Source: an uncultured Erysipelotrichaceae bacterium
GTDB lineage: Bacteria; Bacillota_I; Bacilli_A; Erysipelotrichales; Erysipelotrichaceae
NCBI GenBank assembly: GCA_902784015.1
Contig: CACZTC010000027.1
Coordinates: forward strand, 1-25,711
Direction of reading: 5' to 3'
Length of the DNA stretch: 25,711 nucleotides
Under the pieces are notes generated by a model that saw only the letters and a list, made by a program, of their open reading frames with translations, made no database searches and was not told the origin of the DNA. Below are positions 7,441-16,032 of the stretch, piece after piece. A program made the translations under genes and the position numbers. Position 1 is the first letter of the stretch; each line of letters starts with the position of its first letter.

Positions 7441-9060
7441 TAATACTAAGTCTTCATCAGGATCAATATAGATAGTTTGATAATGATTTAATTGGGCTGT
7501 ACCTGGTTTACTACCAGGTATTTTTTTTAGTTCTTTAATATGACAATAATTTACAGGTACAGAACTAGAATATCTTCCTTGTGAATAATAAGCTGCAATA
7601 TTAGCAGCTAAACGTAATTCTTCTTCATTAGGGTTATCATTATGAATAACTACATGAGAACCATGATAATCTTTGGCATGTAGCCATGTTTCATTTCTTT
7701 TAGATAAAGACCAAGTTAAATAATCATTTTGTAAATTATTTTTACCAAAAGAAATAATTGTTCCTTTATAGTCGATACTATTTATATTAATATTATTTTT
7801 CTTTTTATTTTTAGGATTCTTTTTCTGTTTAATATTTATATATCCACCTTGAATTAATTCTTCTTTAATTTCTAATGCGGTTTTAAAATCTGCTTGATTT
7901 AATTGTTCAATGATACCTTCGAAATAATCAATTTCTTTTTCGCAAATAGAGATTTGTTCTTCAATATAAACTTGTCCTTTTTTTAATTTATTATATTTTT
8001 GGAAATGTTTTCTAGCATTACTTTTCCCATCATATTTAGGATCTAAAGGGATAATAATATTTGTGTTTGATTCATAATCTAATAAGCTAATATTTGTTTC
8101 ACCTTTAGTATCATTAATATTATATGTATATAATAATTCCCCATATGTTTTATATTTTTCACAATCCTTAGCTTCATCATATTCATTTAATAAGCGTGGT
8201 AATTTTTGTTTGTAATGCTTGAGATTCTTATTGGCGACATGGAAAACATCGCCAGCTATTTGTTTGATTCTTTCTTTTTCTTCTTTATGAAAATATAAAA
8301 TATCTAATCCTTCAAAAAGAGAATATTCTTTATTCTTGCCAAGATGCTTTAATTCTATACAATGAAAAACAGCTTCATCATTATTATTGGCGATAAAACA
8401 TGAATTAGAATCTTCTATTTCTTTCATGATATTAGGAAATTCTTCGCCATTTGAAATACGATATTCTACTTCTTTAGATAGAAAAGGTGAAAAACCTGAG
8501 AATTGTGATGTTAAAGAATTATTAGGATCAATTGTTGTATCTAGATATGGATTCTTTTTATTTTGGGCATCAGTTGGAATAAATTCAGCTCCTGGATGAA
8601 TAGTTCTTCGACTATTTTCAAAAGGAGGTATCCTTTTTAAAGCATCTATTATTTTATTTTCATTATTAACTAATATGATATTGGCATATTTACCCATTAA
8701 TTCAACATATAGATTTAGATATTCAATATCACCAATATTATTATGTCTTCTAATTCTTATATTTAACCATCTATCTAATTCATATTGATTAATAGATTCC
8801 ATGAAACTTCCTTCTAAATATTTTCTTAATAGCATTGTGAAATTAGAAGGTTCATTAGGTGTTGGATAATTTTGTTTAGAAAAAAGAATGCGATTATATA
8901 AAGAATGTGTAGATATTAATAATTGTTCTTTACCATTACTACCATGAACTTGAAAAAGTATTTCCGTATTAGAAATATCCCATATTTTTTGTATTCTTAA
9001 AGGAAATGATTCTTGTAATTTAGGAATAATTTTAGAAAGAAATATACCGTCTAATGCCAT
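7420..9060 (-). CDS. rqcH: Ribosome quality control protein RqcH (NFACT family)
   Basis: The protein has 546 residues, close to the usual 560-570. The N-terminal NFACT-N domain starts MALDGIFLSKI and carries the DR motif (ELDRWLNIRIRRH) that RqcH needs to hold tRNA-Ala. A central helical and coiled-coil part follows (about 280-400, rich in Lys and Glu). The C-terminal NFACT-R domain has TWLHAKDYHGSHVVI and the conserved PGSKPGT segment. By family knowledge it binds split 50S subunits carrying a stalled chain and adds C-terminal alanine tails for degradation. Older annotations call it fibronectin-binding protein. AAGG precedes the ATG at 9058-9060. It overlaps rluB tail to tail by 21 bases and diverges from gmk. 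Confidence 0.92.
   Translation of the reverse strand: MALDGIFLSKIIPKLQESFPLRIQKIWDISNTEILFQVHGSNGKEQLLISTHSLYNRILFSKQNYPTPNEPSNFTMLLRKYLEGSFMESINQYELDRWLNIRIRRHNNIGDIEYLNLYVELMGKYANIILVNNENKIIDALKRIPPFENSRRTIHPGAEFIPTDAQNKKNPYLDTTIDPNNSLTSQFSGFSPFLSKEVEYRISNGEEFPNIMKEIEDSNSCFIANNNDEAVFHCIELKHLGKNKEYSLFEGLDILYFHKEEKERIKQIAGDVFHVANKNLKHYKQKLPRLLNEYDEAKDCEKYKTYGELLYTYNINDTKGETNISLLDYESNTNIIIPLDPKYDGKSNARKHFQKYNKLKKGQVYIEEQISICEKEIDYFEGIIEQLNQADFKTALEIKEELIQGGYINIKQKKNPKNKKKNNININSIDYKGTIISFGKNNLQNDYLTWSLSKRNETWLHAKDYHGSHVVIHNDNPNEEELRLAANIAAYYSQGRYSSSVPVNYCHIKELKKIPGSKPGTAQLNHYQTIYIDPDEDLVLSLHKIN
7500..7528 (+). terminator. Candidate rluB terminator inside rqcH
   Basis: TACCTGGT (7500-7507) and ACCAGGTA (7513-7520) form a perfect eight-base-pair stem with a five-base loop, followed at once by eight T (7521-7528). 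This is a textbook intrinsic terminator for rightward transcription, 60 bases past the rluB stop. On the other strand the same bases encode the PGSKPGT segment and the preceding Lys-Lys of RqcH. Confidence 0.75.
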
Positions 9061-9083
9061 AAATATTAACCTTAATAATAAAT

Positions 9084-9092
9084 ATTATATCA
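9084..9092 (-). promoter_or_regulatory. Extended -10 promoter of rqcH
   Basis: On the minus strand the sequence is TG-A-TATAAT, a perfect extended -10 about 24 bases before the start codon. No -35 match is seen; that region is occupied by the gmk -10. Confidence 0.6.
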
Positions 9093-9101
9093 CTTGGCAT
9101 A

Positions 9102-9110
9102 TGTTATAAT
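9102..9110 (+). promoter_or_regulatory. Extended -10 promoter of gmk
   Basis: TG-T-TATAAT is a perfect extended -10. Initiation is expected near 9117, giving a short leader that contains GGAGG at 9124-9128. The place where a -35 would be (about 9082-9087) coincides with the rqcH -10 box. Confidence 0.65.
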
Positions 9111-9133
9111 CTTACTTAGTAATGGAGGACTTC

Positions 9134-9706
9134 ATGAAAAAAGGTTTACTAATTGTATTAAGCGGACCATCTGGCGTGGGCAAAGGAACAATTCTAAAAG
9201 AATTGATGAAAGATGAATCTTTAAAATTATCTTATTCTGTTTCAATGACGACAAGAGATAAAAGAGAAGGTGAAATTGATGGTGTCAATTATCATTTTGT
9301 TAGCAAAGATAGATTTCTTGAAGCAATTGATAATGATGAATTATTAGAATATGCAGAATTCGTAGGTAATTATTATGGAACACCTTTAGATGAAGTTGTT
9401 AAATTAAGAGAAAAGGGTAGGAATGTTGTTTTAGAAATTGAAGTCCAAGGTTGTAAACAAGTACAAGAAAAAATAAATGAAGCTTTAACTATATTTTTAG
9501 TACCTCCATCTATGGAAGAATTAGAGAATCGTATTCGTGGACGTAAAACAGAACCAGAAGAAATCATTCAAGAACGTTTAGCTAAAGCTGAAAGAGAAAT
9601 GAAAATGATGGATCAATATAAATATGTTATCTGTAATGATGATATTGATTTAGCAGTAGAAATAATATCAGTTATTATTAAACGCTATATGGAAAAGAAT
9701 AGCTAA
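9134..9706 (+). CDS. gmk: Guanylate kinase
   Basis: A 190-residue enzyme that converts GMP and ATP to GDP and ADP, essential for guanine nucleotide supply. It has the P-loop GPSGVGKGT at 10-18, the GMP-binding segment SVSMTTRDKREGEIDGVNYHF, the EYAEFVGNYYGTP motif, and the lid region RIRGRKTEPEEIIQERL. I start it at ATG 9134 because GGAGG lies five bases before it. The in-frame ATG at 9122 overlaps that binding site and is therefore unlikely. The 17-base gap to the glycosidase gene contains no terminator, so the sugar genes may be read from this promoter. Confidence 0.96.
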   Translation: MKKGLLIVLSGPSGVGKGTILKELMKDESLKLSYSVSMTTRDKREGEIDGVNYHFVSKDRFLEAIDNDELLEYAEFVGNYYGTPLDEVVKLREKGRNVVLEIEVQGCKQVQEKINEALTIFLVPPSMEELENRIRGRKTEPEEIIQERLAKAEREMKMMDQYKYVICNDDIDLAVEIISVIIKRYMEKNS

Positions 9707-9723
9707 TAATAAGAGGGGTAGCT

Positions 9724-12054
9724 ATGCAAAGAATAAATAATAATTGGGAATTCGTAAGAAAATGGTCTGACGACTTTTTTAATGATGATTATGAAACAGA
9801 AAAAATAAGAATACCTCATACAGTTAAAGAAATACCTTTACATTATGCTGATCATTTGGATTATCAAATGATCTGTGGTTATAGACGAAAGATTTATATT
9901 AGTAGTGAGAATAAAGGGAAACATATTTTTTTACAGTTTGATGGAGCTGCTCATATTGCAACAGTTTATATTAATAAAAAAGAAATCTATATACATCGTA
10001 ATGGCTATTCTGCTTTTAGGATTGATATTAGTGAATATGTTGATTATGGTAAAGATAATGATCTACATATCAAATTAGATACGACTGAAAATAAAGAGAT
10101 ACCTCCTTTTGGTTTTGTGATTGATTATTTAACATATGGGGGAATATATCGCGATGTATATATAGATATCAAAGAAGAGAATTATATTAGTGATGTATAT
10201 ATTACTACTCCTAAAATAAATATTATGGATATTGATATCGATTATTATGGCGATATTAATAATAAAGAATTAATAATAGAATTATATGATAGTGAAGATA
10301 ATTTAGTTTTTAATACTAAGGCACCAACAAATAAAAAAACAATTAGAATTGAAGTAAATAATGTCAAAGCATGGTCTATTGATGCTCCTAATTTATATAA
10401 ATGTAAACTATTATTCGATAAAGATATTAAAGAGGTTGAATTTGGATTTAGAGTAATTGAAATAGATAATAATAATTTATATTTGAATGGTAAGAGGATA
10501 TTTTTGAGAGGATTAAATAGACATCAGAGTTATCCATATGTTGGATATGCTGTTTCAGATTCTCTGCAAATAGAAGATGCAAGAATATTAAAGGAAGAAT
10601 TATTTGTAAATACTGTTAGGACATCACATTATCCACAAAGTCATGCATTCATTAGTGCTTGTGACAGACTCGGCTTATTAGTTTTTATGGAAATACCAGG
10701 ATGGCAATATATAGGTGATGATAATTGGAAAGGCCAAGCAATTATTAATACGAAAGAGATGGTTTTAGAATATCGTCAACATCCAAGTATTATTATCTGG
10801 GGTGTTAGGATTAATGAATCTCAAGATGATGATGAATTATATTTTGAAACAAATAAGGTTGCCCATGAATTAGATAAAGCTAGATTTACTTCAGGCGTCA
10901 GATATATAGAGAATAGTTCTTTATTAGAAGATATATATTCTTATAATGATTTTTCTCATGATGGTAATACGCCAGGCGTGAAAAAGAAAAAGGAAGTAAC
11001 TAGTTCAAATAAGCCTTTATTAATTACAGAATGTAATGGACATATGTTTCCTACTAAAGCATATGATAATTCTAAGCGAAGACAAGAACATGCTTTAAGA
11101 CATGCAAGGGTTCTAAATGATGCAATGCAAGATGGTAATCATATAGGTTGTATTTCTTGGTGTATGTTTGATTATAATACGCATCAAGAATTTGGGTCAG
11201 GTGATAGGATTTGTTATCATGGAGTTCTAGATGCTTTTAGAAATCATAAGTTGGCAGCAAGCGTATATGCTTCACAAAATGATGATATACCAATTCTTGA
11301 AATAGGCAGCAGTATGGATATTGGTGATTATGATGCTAGTAATGTTGGCGATGTTTATGCTTTTAGTAATGCTGATGAAATAAGACTATATAAAAATGAT
11401 GAATTTGTAAAAAGCTTTTCTACTAGCGATTATAAAGCACTTAAACATGGGCCAATTCTAATCGATGATACCATAGGCGAATTAATCAAAAAGAATGAAA
11501 ACTTTAGTGATAAACAGGAAGAAATCATACATGATTGTATGTTGGCTGCTAAAGTATATGGTTTGGCTAATTTGCCATTAAAATATAAAGCGAAACTTGC
11601 TTATATTATGGCTCGTTATAAATTAAGCTTTGAAGAAGGCGTTCAATTATATACAAAATATGTAGGAGGATGGGGCGAAGGCTGTATTAAATGGCGCTTT
11701 GATGCTATCAAGGATAATAAAGTTGTCAAATCAGTAATAAAAGCTCCTAGTACTAAATTACATTTAGATATCAAAGTATCAAATAATTTATTAATTGATA
11801 ATGATACTTATGATATGGCATTAGTAAGAATAAGATTATTAGATGAATATGATAATGTTGCCACTTATGCTCAGCTTCCCCTTAGACTAAGTGTCAAAGG
11901 AGAAATAGAAATAGTTGGGCCTGAGATTATTACTTTAGAAGGTGGCATGGGCGGTACTATCATAAAAACTAAAGGAATTGAAGGTTTTGGAACTTTATAT
12001 ATAAATGGTAATGAGATAAATGAAGAAATAGTCTTCAATATAGAAAGGGTATGA
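9724..12054 (+). CDS. Glycoside hydrolase family 2 (beta-galactosidase-like)
   Basis: The protein has 776 residues and no signal peptide, so it should act in the cytoplasm. Residues about 1-155 are the GH2 sugar-binding jelly roll (YRRKIYI, FDGAAHIATVYIN, YGGIYRDVYI). Residues 160-245 are an Ig-like domain. The catalytic barrel is at about 250-515, with RGLNRHQSYP, VRTSHYPQS, the acid/base glutamate in RINES (E365) and the nucleophile in LLITECNGH (E436). About 260 further residues follow, of unclear fold. GH2 enzymes release beta-linked galactose, mannose or glucuronate; the specificity cannot be read directly. The alpha-galactosidase next door makes beta-galactosidase the best guess. GAGGGG precedes ATG 9724. 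Confidence 0.85.
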   Translation: MQRINNNWEFVRKWSDDFFNDDYETEKIRIPHTVKEIPLHYADHLDYQMICGYRRKIYISSENKGKHIFLQFDGAAHIATVYINKKEIYIHRNGYSAFRIDISEYVDYGKDNDLHIKLDTTENKEIPPFGFVIDYLTYGGIYRDVYIDIKEENYISDVYITTPKINIMDIDIDYYGDINNKELIIELYDSEDNLVFNTKAPTNKKTIRIEVNNVKAWSIDAPNLYKCKLLFDKDIKEVEFGFRVIEIDNNNLYLNGKRIFLRGLNRHQSYPYVGYAVSDSLQIEDARILKEELFVNTVRTSHYPQSHAFISACDRLGLLVFMEIPGWQYIGDDNWKGQAIINTKEMVLEYRQHPSIIIWGVRINESQDDDELYFETNKVAHELDKARFTSGVRYIENSSLLEDIYSYNDFSHDGNTPGVKKKKEVTSSNKPLLITECNGHMFPTKAYDNSKRRQEHALRHARVLNDAMQDGNHIGCISWCMFDYNTHQEFGSGDRICYHGVLDAFRNHKLAASVYASQNDDIPILEIGSSMDIGDYDASNVGDVYAFSNADEIRLYKNDEFVKSFSTSDYKALKHGPILIDDTIGELIKKNENFSDKQEEIIHDCMLAAKVYGLANLPLKYKAKLAYIMARYKLSFEEGVQLYTKYVGGWGEGCIKWRFDAIKDNKVVKSVIKAPSTKLHLDIKVSNNLLIDNDTYDMALVRIRLLDEYDNVATYAQLPLRLSVKGEIEIVGPEIITLEGGMGGTIIKTKGIEGFGTLYINGNEINEEIVFNIERV

Positions 12055-12055
12055 T

Positions 12056-13450
12056 ATGGGCTTTTCAAATAAAGAAAAGATAGCTTATGGCATTGGCGCT
12101 ATAGGTAAAGATATGGTATATGCTTTATCAGCATCTTATGTAATGTATTATTATCAAGATATTTTAGGGTTATCTGCAACTTTTGTTGGTCTAATACTGA
12201 TGGTTGCTAGAGTATTTGATGCGCTTAATGATCCTTTGATGGGTGTTATAGTAGCTAAAACTAAAAGTAAGCAAGGTAGATTTCGCCCATGGGTTTTATC
12301 TGGAACTATATTAAATGCTTTTGTTTTATATGCTTTATTTGCTGCTCCTAATTTAAAAGAAACTGGTTTAATGATTTATTTTTCAATTATTTATATATTG
12401 TGGGGTATGACATATACAATGATGGATATACCTTATTGGTCAATGATTCCAGCTGTAACTGACAATAGTAAAGATAGAGAGAGTTTATCAGTTATTGGTA
12501 GAACCTGTGCTGGAGTTGGTAATGCTTTAATAACAGTTGGTACTGTAATGTCGGTAGCTCTTTTAGGAGCTAATAATGAAAGATTAGGATTTAAACGTTT
12601 TGGTTTAATAATTGCAATAATATTTATCTTAACTGAATTATTATTATTCTTTGTTATTAAAGAAAAATCAACAGATAATAATATGAAAACAACAAGTGTC
12701 AAAGAAATGTTTAGATCTCTTTTTAATAATGATCAAGCTATGATAACAGTTATCACTATTGTATTAATCAATAGTGCATTATATATAACTTCTAATCTTA
12801 TTATTTATTTCTTTAAATATGATATGGGTTATGCGTTAGGATCTAATAGTTGGATGGGTAATTATACTATCTTTAATTCTGTTGGAGGAGCTTCACAGAT
12901 TTTAGGTATGATGCTTATTTATCCATTATTAAGAAAGAGATTTAGTAACACTCATATATTTAAGCTTTGTTTATGTACGGCAGTTTTAGGATATGGATTA
13001 TTACTATTACTATGCCTATTAGGTTTTTCTAGTAATTTATTATTACTACTTATTCCTGGCATTTTAGTCTTTATGGCTAATGGAATATTAACTGTTCTTA
13101 CAACAATTTTCTTATCTAATTCAGTTGATTATGGTGAACTTCAAACTGGGCATAGAGAAGAGTCTGTTATTTTCTCTATGCAAACATTTGTAGTAAAACT
13201 AGCATCAGGTGTAGCAGTATTCTTGACTGGTATTGGCTTAGATTTGATTGGTTTAGTTGGTAATACTAATGAGGGCGAAACTATCATACAACAATCACAA
13301 TCTACTTTAACAGGACTAAGATTATTAATGACCATAATACCTATTATTGGTTTAGTTTTAGCTTTAATCATATTTATGAAAAAATTTATTTTAAATGATG
13401 AAAAAGTAGAAGAAATAGCTCTTCAATTAAAAGAAAGAAGAGAAGGTTAA
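12056..13450 (+). CDS. GPH-family sugar:cation symporter
   Basis: The protein has 464 residues with about twelve hydrophobic segments. The start (FSNKEKIAYGIGAIGKDMVY), the segment FDALNDPLMGVIVAKTKSKQG at about 57-77 followed by RFRPW, and a late VDYGELQTGHREES segment are all typical of the glycoside-pentoside-hexuronide:cation symporters (MelB, LacS, XylP relatives). It would bring a galactoside or related glycoside into the cell with Na+ or H+. There is no C-terminal IIA domain of the LacS type, so phosphorylation control of that kind is absent. AAGGGT inside the end of the glycosidase gene precedes ATG 12056, only one base after its stop. The partner enzymes on both sides indicate what it carries, but the substrate is inferred. 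Confidence 0.9.
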   Translation: MGFSNKEKIAYGIGAIGKDMVYALSASYVMYYYQDILGLSATFVGLILMVARVFDALNDPLMGVIVAKTKSKQGRFRPWVLSGTILNAFVLYALFAAPNLKETGLMIYFSIIYILWGMTYTMMDIPYWSMIPAVTDNSKDRESLSVIGRTCAGVGNALITVGTVMSVALLGANNERLGFKRFGLIIAIIFILTELLLFFVIKEKSTDNNMKTTSVKEMFRSLFNNDQAMITVITIVLINSALYITSNLIIYFFKYDMGYALGSNSWMGNYTIFNSVGGASQILGMMLIYPLLRKRFSNTHIFKLCLCTAVLGYGLLLLLCLLGFSSNLLLLLIPGILVFMANGILTVLTTIFLSNSVDYGELQTGHREESVIFSMQTFVVKLASGVAVFLTGIGLDLIGLVGNTNEGETIIQQSQSTLTGLRLLMTIIPIIGLVLALIIFMKKFILNDEKVEEIALQLKERREG

Positions 13451-13451
13451 T

Positions 13452-15026
13452 ATGAAATTTATAATTAATGCTTTATCTAATAAGAATAAAAATAGTTTAC
13501 CTTTTGATTTACATGAAGGTATTAATACTATCTTAGTGCCTTTTGATAATGAAAAAATAATTTCTATAGAAGCAAAAGGTGAATATACCATGGAAGATGA
13601 TGAAGTTGTTTTTATGAATGGTTATCAGACATGGAGTTCCTGTAGAGAATTGAGGAAAAATGAAAGGATGAGAGGAATAGATCATTTACCTAAAGCAATA
13701 ATTGATAAATATTCTCTTGATCGCTATGCAGATTATCATTTTGTAAAATATGACAATAAAAAAGGATGTGCTCATGGATTTTCATATTGTTATTTTAGAA
13801 AAGGTAATAGATATCGCTTATTTGGTTCATTAGATGAAAACCCTGGATATACGATTTTTAGGAATAATGCAAATGATAATACTTTCTCTATTGTTAGAGA
13901 TTGTGAAGGCATTGAATATAATGGGGACTATCATGCATTTGATTTATTCTATCGAGAAGGAAATGAGGAAGAAGTATTTGATGCATATTTTGAGGCTTTA
14001 GGTATTAAACCTAAAACAAATAATAAATTATGTGGTTATTCATCGTGGTATAACCATTATCAAGATATTGATGAGAATATGATAATGTCAGATTTGAATA
14101 ATGCTCATAATATTTTAAATAAAGGTGATGTATTTCAAATCGATGATGGATGGGAACCATTTATTGGAGATTGGCTAGATACAGATAAGAATAAATTTCC
14201 AAATGGGTTAAAACCTATAATTGATAATATCCATGAAAAGGGCTATATAGCAGGATTATGGCTAGCACCTTTTGTGGCTGAAAAGAATAGTGAAATGTAT
14301 AAAAAACATCCAAATTGGTTTTATTTAGTTGATAATAAGCCTTTTAAAATGGGCTGCAATTGGAGTGGTTTTTATGCATTAGATATAGATAATGAAGAAG
14401 TAAAAGATTATTTAACAAAAGTTTTTGATAAAGTATTTAATGAATGGAAGATTGATTTAGTTAAATTAGATTTCTTATATGGAGTTGCACCATTTGGTAA
14501 TAATAAAGAAACTAGAGCCTCTAGAATGATTAGAGCATGTAAATGGTTAAGAGAGTTATGCCAAGATAAATTAATACTTGGATGTGGTGTTCCACTATGG
14601 CCAACTTTTGGCTTATTTGAATATAGCAGAGTTAGTTGCGATGTTTCCTTAGACTGGGATGATAAATTACATATGCGTATTATTCATAGAGAAAGACCAT
14701 CAACTAAGCATGCAATTTCTACTTCGTTTGCGCGCCGTCAGTTAAATGGTAGAGCTTTTATTAATGATCCAGATGTTTTCTTTTTAAGAGATGAAAATTT
14801 AAATCTAAATGTTAATAGAAAAGATTCATTAGCTAAATTTGATGCGCTTTTTGGAGGAGTATTTATGACTAGTGATGATTTATCTTTATTAGATCAGAAG
14901 AAGATTGATGCTTATTTAAAATATCGAAAACTATTAGAAGCTAGAGTTTTAGAAGCTGAATATAATGAACATATGAGAGTCTTATATGAATTAAATGATG
15001 AAAGGTATGAAACATTATTATTCTAA
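13452..15026 (+). CDS. Alpha-galactosidase-like GH36 enzyme, compact form
   Basis: The protein has 524 residues without signal peptide. The barrel begins near 192 with GYSSWYNHYQ. It carries FQIDDGWE at 228-235, FPNGLKPIIDNIHEKG, AGLWLAPFVAE, the nucleophile region LVKLDFLYG (D340) and the proposed acid/base D397 in YSRVSCDVSLDW. These are GH36/GH-D clan marks, giving release of alpha-linked galactose as the likely reaction. Many GH36 alpha-galactosidases are about 720 residues, so the N-terminal sandwich here is short (about 190 residues, starting with a FMNGYQTWSS motif). Other alpha-galactoside or N-acetylgalactosaminide specificities are possible. AGAAGG precedes ATG 13452, one base after the transporter stop, so it is the third gene of the cassette. 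Confidence 0.85.
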   Translation: MKFIINALSNKNKNSLPFDLHEGINTILVPFDNEKIISIEAKGEYTMEDDEVVFMNGYQTWSSCRELRKNERMRGIDHLPKAIIDKYSLDRYADYHFVKYDNKKGCAHGFSYCYFRKGNRYRLFGSLDENPGYTIFRNNANDNTFSIVRDCEGIEYNGDYHAFDLFYREGNEEEVFDAYFEALGIKPKTNNKLCGYSSWYNHYQDIDENMIMSDLNNAHNILNKGDVFQIDDGWEPFIGDWLDTDKNKFPNGLKPIIDNIHEKGYIAGLWLAPFVAEKNSEMYKKHPNWFYLVDNKPFKMGCNWSGFYALDIDNEEVKDYLTKVFDKVFNEWKIDLVKLDFLYGVAPFGNNKETRASRMIRACKWLRELCQDKLILGCGVPLWPTFGLFEYSRVSCDVSLDWDDKLHMRIIHRERPSTKHAISTSFARRQLNGRAFINDPDVFFLRDENLNLNVNRKDSLAKFDALFGGVFMTSDDLSLLDQKKIDAYLKYRKLLEARVLEAEYNEHMRVLYELNDERYETLLF

Positions 15027-15028
15027 AT

Positions 15029-15331
15029 ATGAAAAAGGTAAAAATAACGGTTAAAAAAATAATTATTCATGAAGATTTAATAGAAGAATATGAGAATAAA
15101 GTAGAGCATGCTTGTCTAATGAAAGTAGATGATTCTTTTATTAGTGAAGATGCGATGATACCAAAAGGTTTTTGTGAAAGTGCATGGATATCTTTATATC
15201 CTTTTGTTTTTGCATTAGCAAGTGGTAGCAATAATATATATGATAATTGGATGAAGAATAAAAATACTGCAATGATTTCATGTAATGATGGTTTTAGACC
15301 AGTAAGTTTTTATTTAGAAGCTTTTGAATAA
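15029..15331 (+). CDS. TIGR04076-like small protein
   Basis: A 100-residue protein that matches my memory of the TIGR04076 family: a KVKITVKKI start, a central IPKGFCESAWISLYPFVFALASG segment (residues about 45-69, described by its key residues Gly-Phe-Cys and Ala-Trp) and a C-terminal ISCNDGFRPVSFYLEAFE. The family is widespread in anaerobes, and its role is unknown to me. Compared with relatives, the early Cys-Pro motif appears reduced to a lone Cys (HACLMK). The start is two bases after the GH36 stop, with no clear binding site of its own, so translation is probably coupled. A terminator lies about 45 bases downstream, so it is the last gene of the sugar cassette. Confidence 0.7.
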   Translation: MKKVKITVKKIIIHEDLIEEYENKVEHACLMKVDDSFISEDAMIPKGFCESAWISLYPFVFALASGSNNIYDNWMKNKNTAMISCNDGFRPVSFYLEAFE

Positions 15332-15373
15332 ATTATTAATAATTAGGATATTTATCTAGAATATATTACAAAT

Positions 15374-15407
15374 AAAAAGCATTGCTTGAATCAGCAATGC
15401 AATTTTT
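15374..15407. terminator. Two-way terminator between the sugar cassette and rpsD
   Basis: GCATTGCT (15379-15386) pairs perfectly with AGCAATGC (15393-15400) around a six-base loop. An A run (15374-15378) lies on the left and a T run (15403-15407) on the right, so the same hairpin can stop transcripts from both sides. It lies eight bases beyond the rpsD stop. Confidence 0.85.
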
Positions 15408-15408
15408 A

Positions 15409-16032
15409 TTATCTGTTATAGAATTCGACAATTAATGCTTCTGTAATATCTTGATTTAATTCAGATCTTTCAGGTAAGCGTACATATACACCTTTTTTAT
15501 TTTCTGCATCAACTTCTACATATGCAGGAGGTGTCACTTTCATTTCTAAAGCCTCATTTACAACAGCTAAGTTTTGTGATTTTTCTTTGAAAGAGATTGT
15601 GCTTCCAGGTTTGATAATAGCACTTGGTACATTTAGTTTCTTTCCATTAACTAAGATGTGACCATGGTTAACTAATTGTCTAGCAGCACGTCTAGTTCTA
15701 GCAAATCCCATACGATAAACTAAGTTATCTAATCTACTTTCAAGTAAGAATAGGAAGTTTGCACCAGCCATACCTTCCATTTTTGAAGCTTTTTCAAATA
15801 AGTTATGGAATTGTCTTTCATTTAATCCATACATATAACGAACTTTTTGTTTTTCTTGTAATTGTTCGCCATAACCACTTAATTTAACTCTTTTTGTTGG
15901 TCCGTGTTGACCTGGGAAATATGTTCTTCTATCTTTACCATTCTTTCCCTTTGCGAATTCTTCACCTGTTTCTAAAACAGAGAAGCGATAGCGACGTGAT
16001 TTTTTCCACATCGGTCCTGTATACCTTGCCAT
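15409..16032 (-). CDS. rpsD: Small-subunit ribosomal protein S4
   Basis: The protein has 207 residues, slightly longer than the usual 200. It begins [14 protein letters not shown], typical of Firmicutes S4, and contains [30 protein letters not shown] split over residues about 40-70. The S4 RNA-binding domain follows at about 90-155 ([36 protein letters not shown]). S4 nucleates 16S rRNA assembly and often represses its own mRNA. AAAGGAGG stands at an ideal distance from the start codon at 16030-16032. The gene is alone, leftward, behind a leader of about 160 bases, and ends at the shared terminator. Confidence 0.97.
   Translation of the reverse strand: MARYTGPMWKKSRRYRFSVLETGEEFAKGKNGKDRRTYFPGQHGPTKRVKLSGYGEQLQEKQKVRYMYGLNERQFHNLFEKASKMEGMAGANFLFLLESRLDNLVYRMGFARTRRAARQLVNHGHILVNGKKLNVPSAIIKPGSTISFKEKSQNLAVVNEALEMKVTPPAYVEVDAENKKGVYVRLPERSELNQDITEALIVEFYNR

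Noticed and set aside
9122..9133. ATG 9122 as gmk start
   Set aside because: The ATG overlaps the GGAGG that serves ATG 9134, and the extra residues MEDF are not part of the family.
9875..10078. 67-residue frame within the GH2 gene
   Set aside because: Shifted-frame shadow with Ile/Leu/Met-rich content typical of AT-rich DNA. The GH2 frame is continuous and shows conserved motifs.
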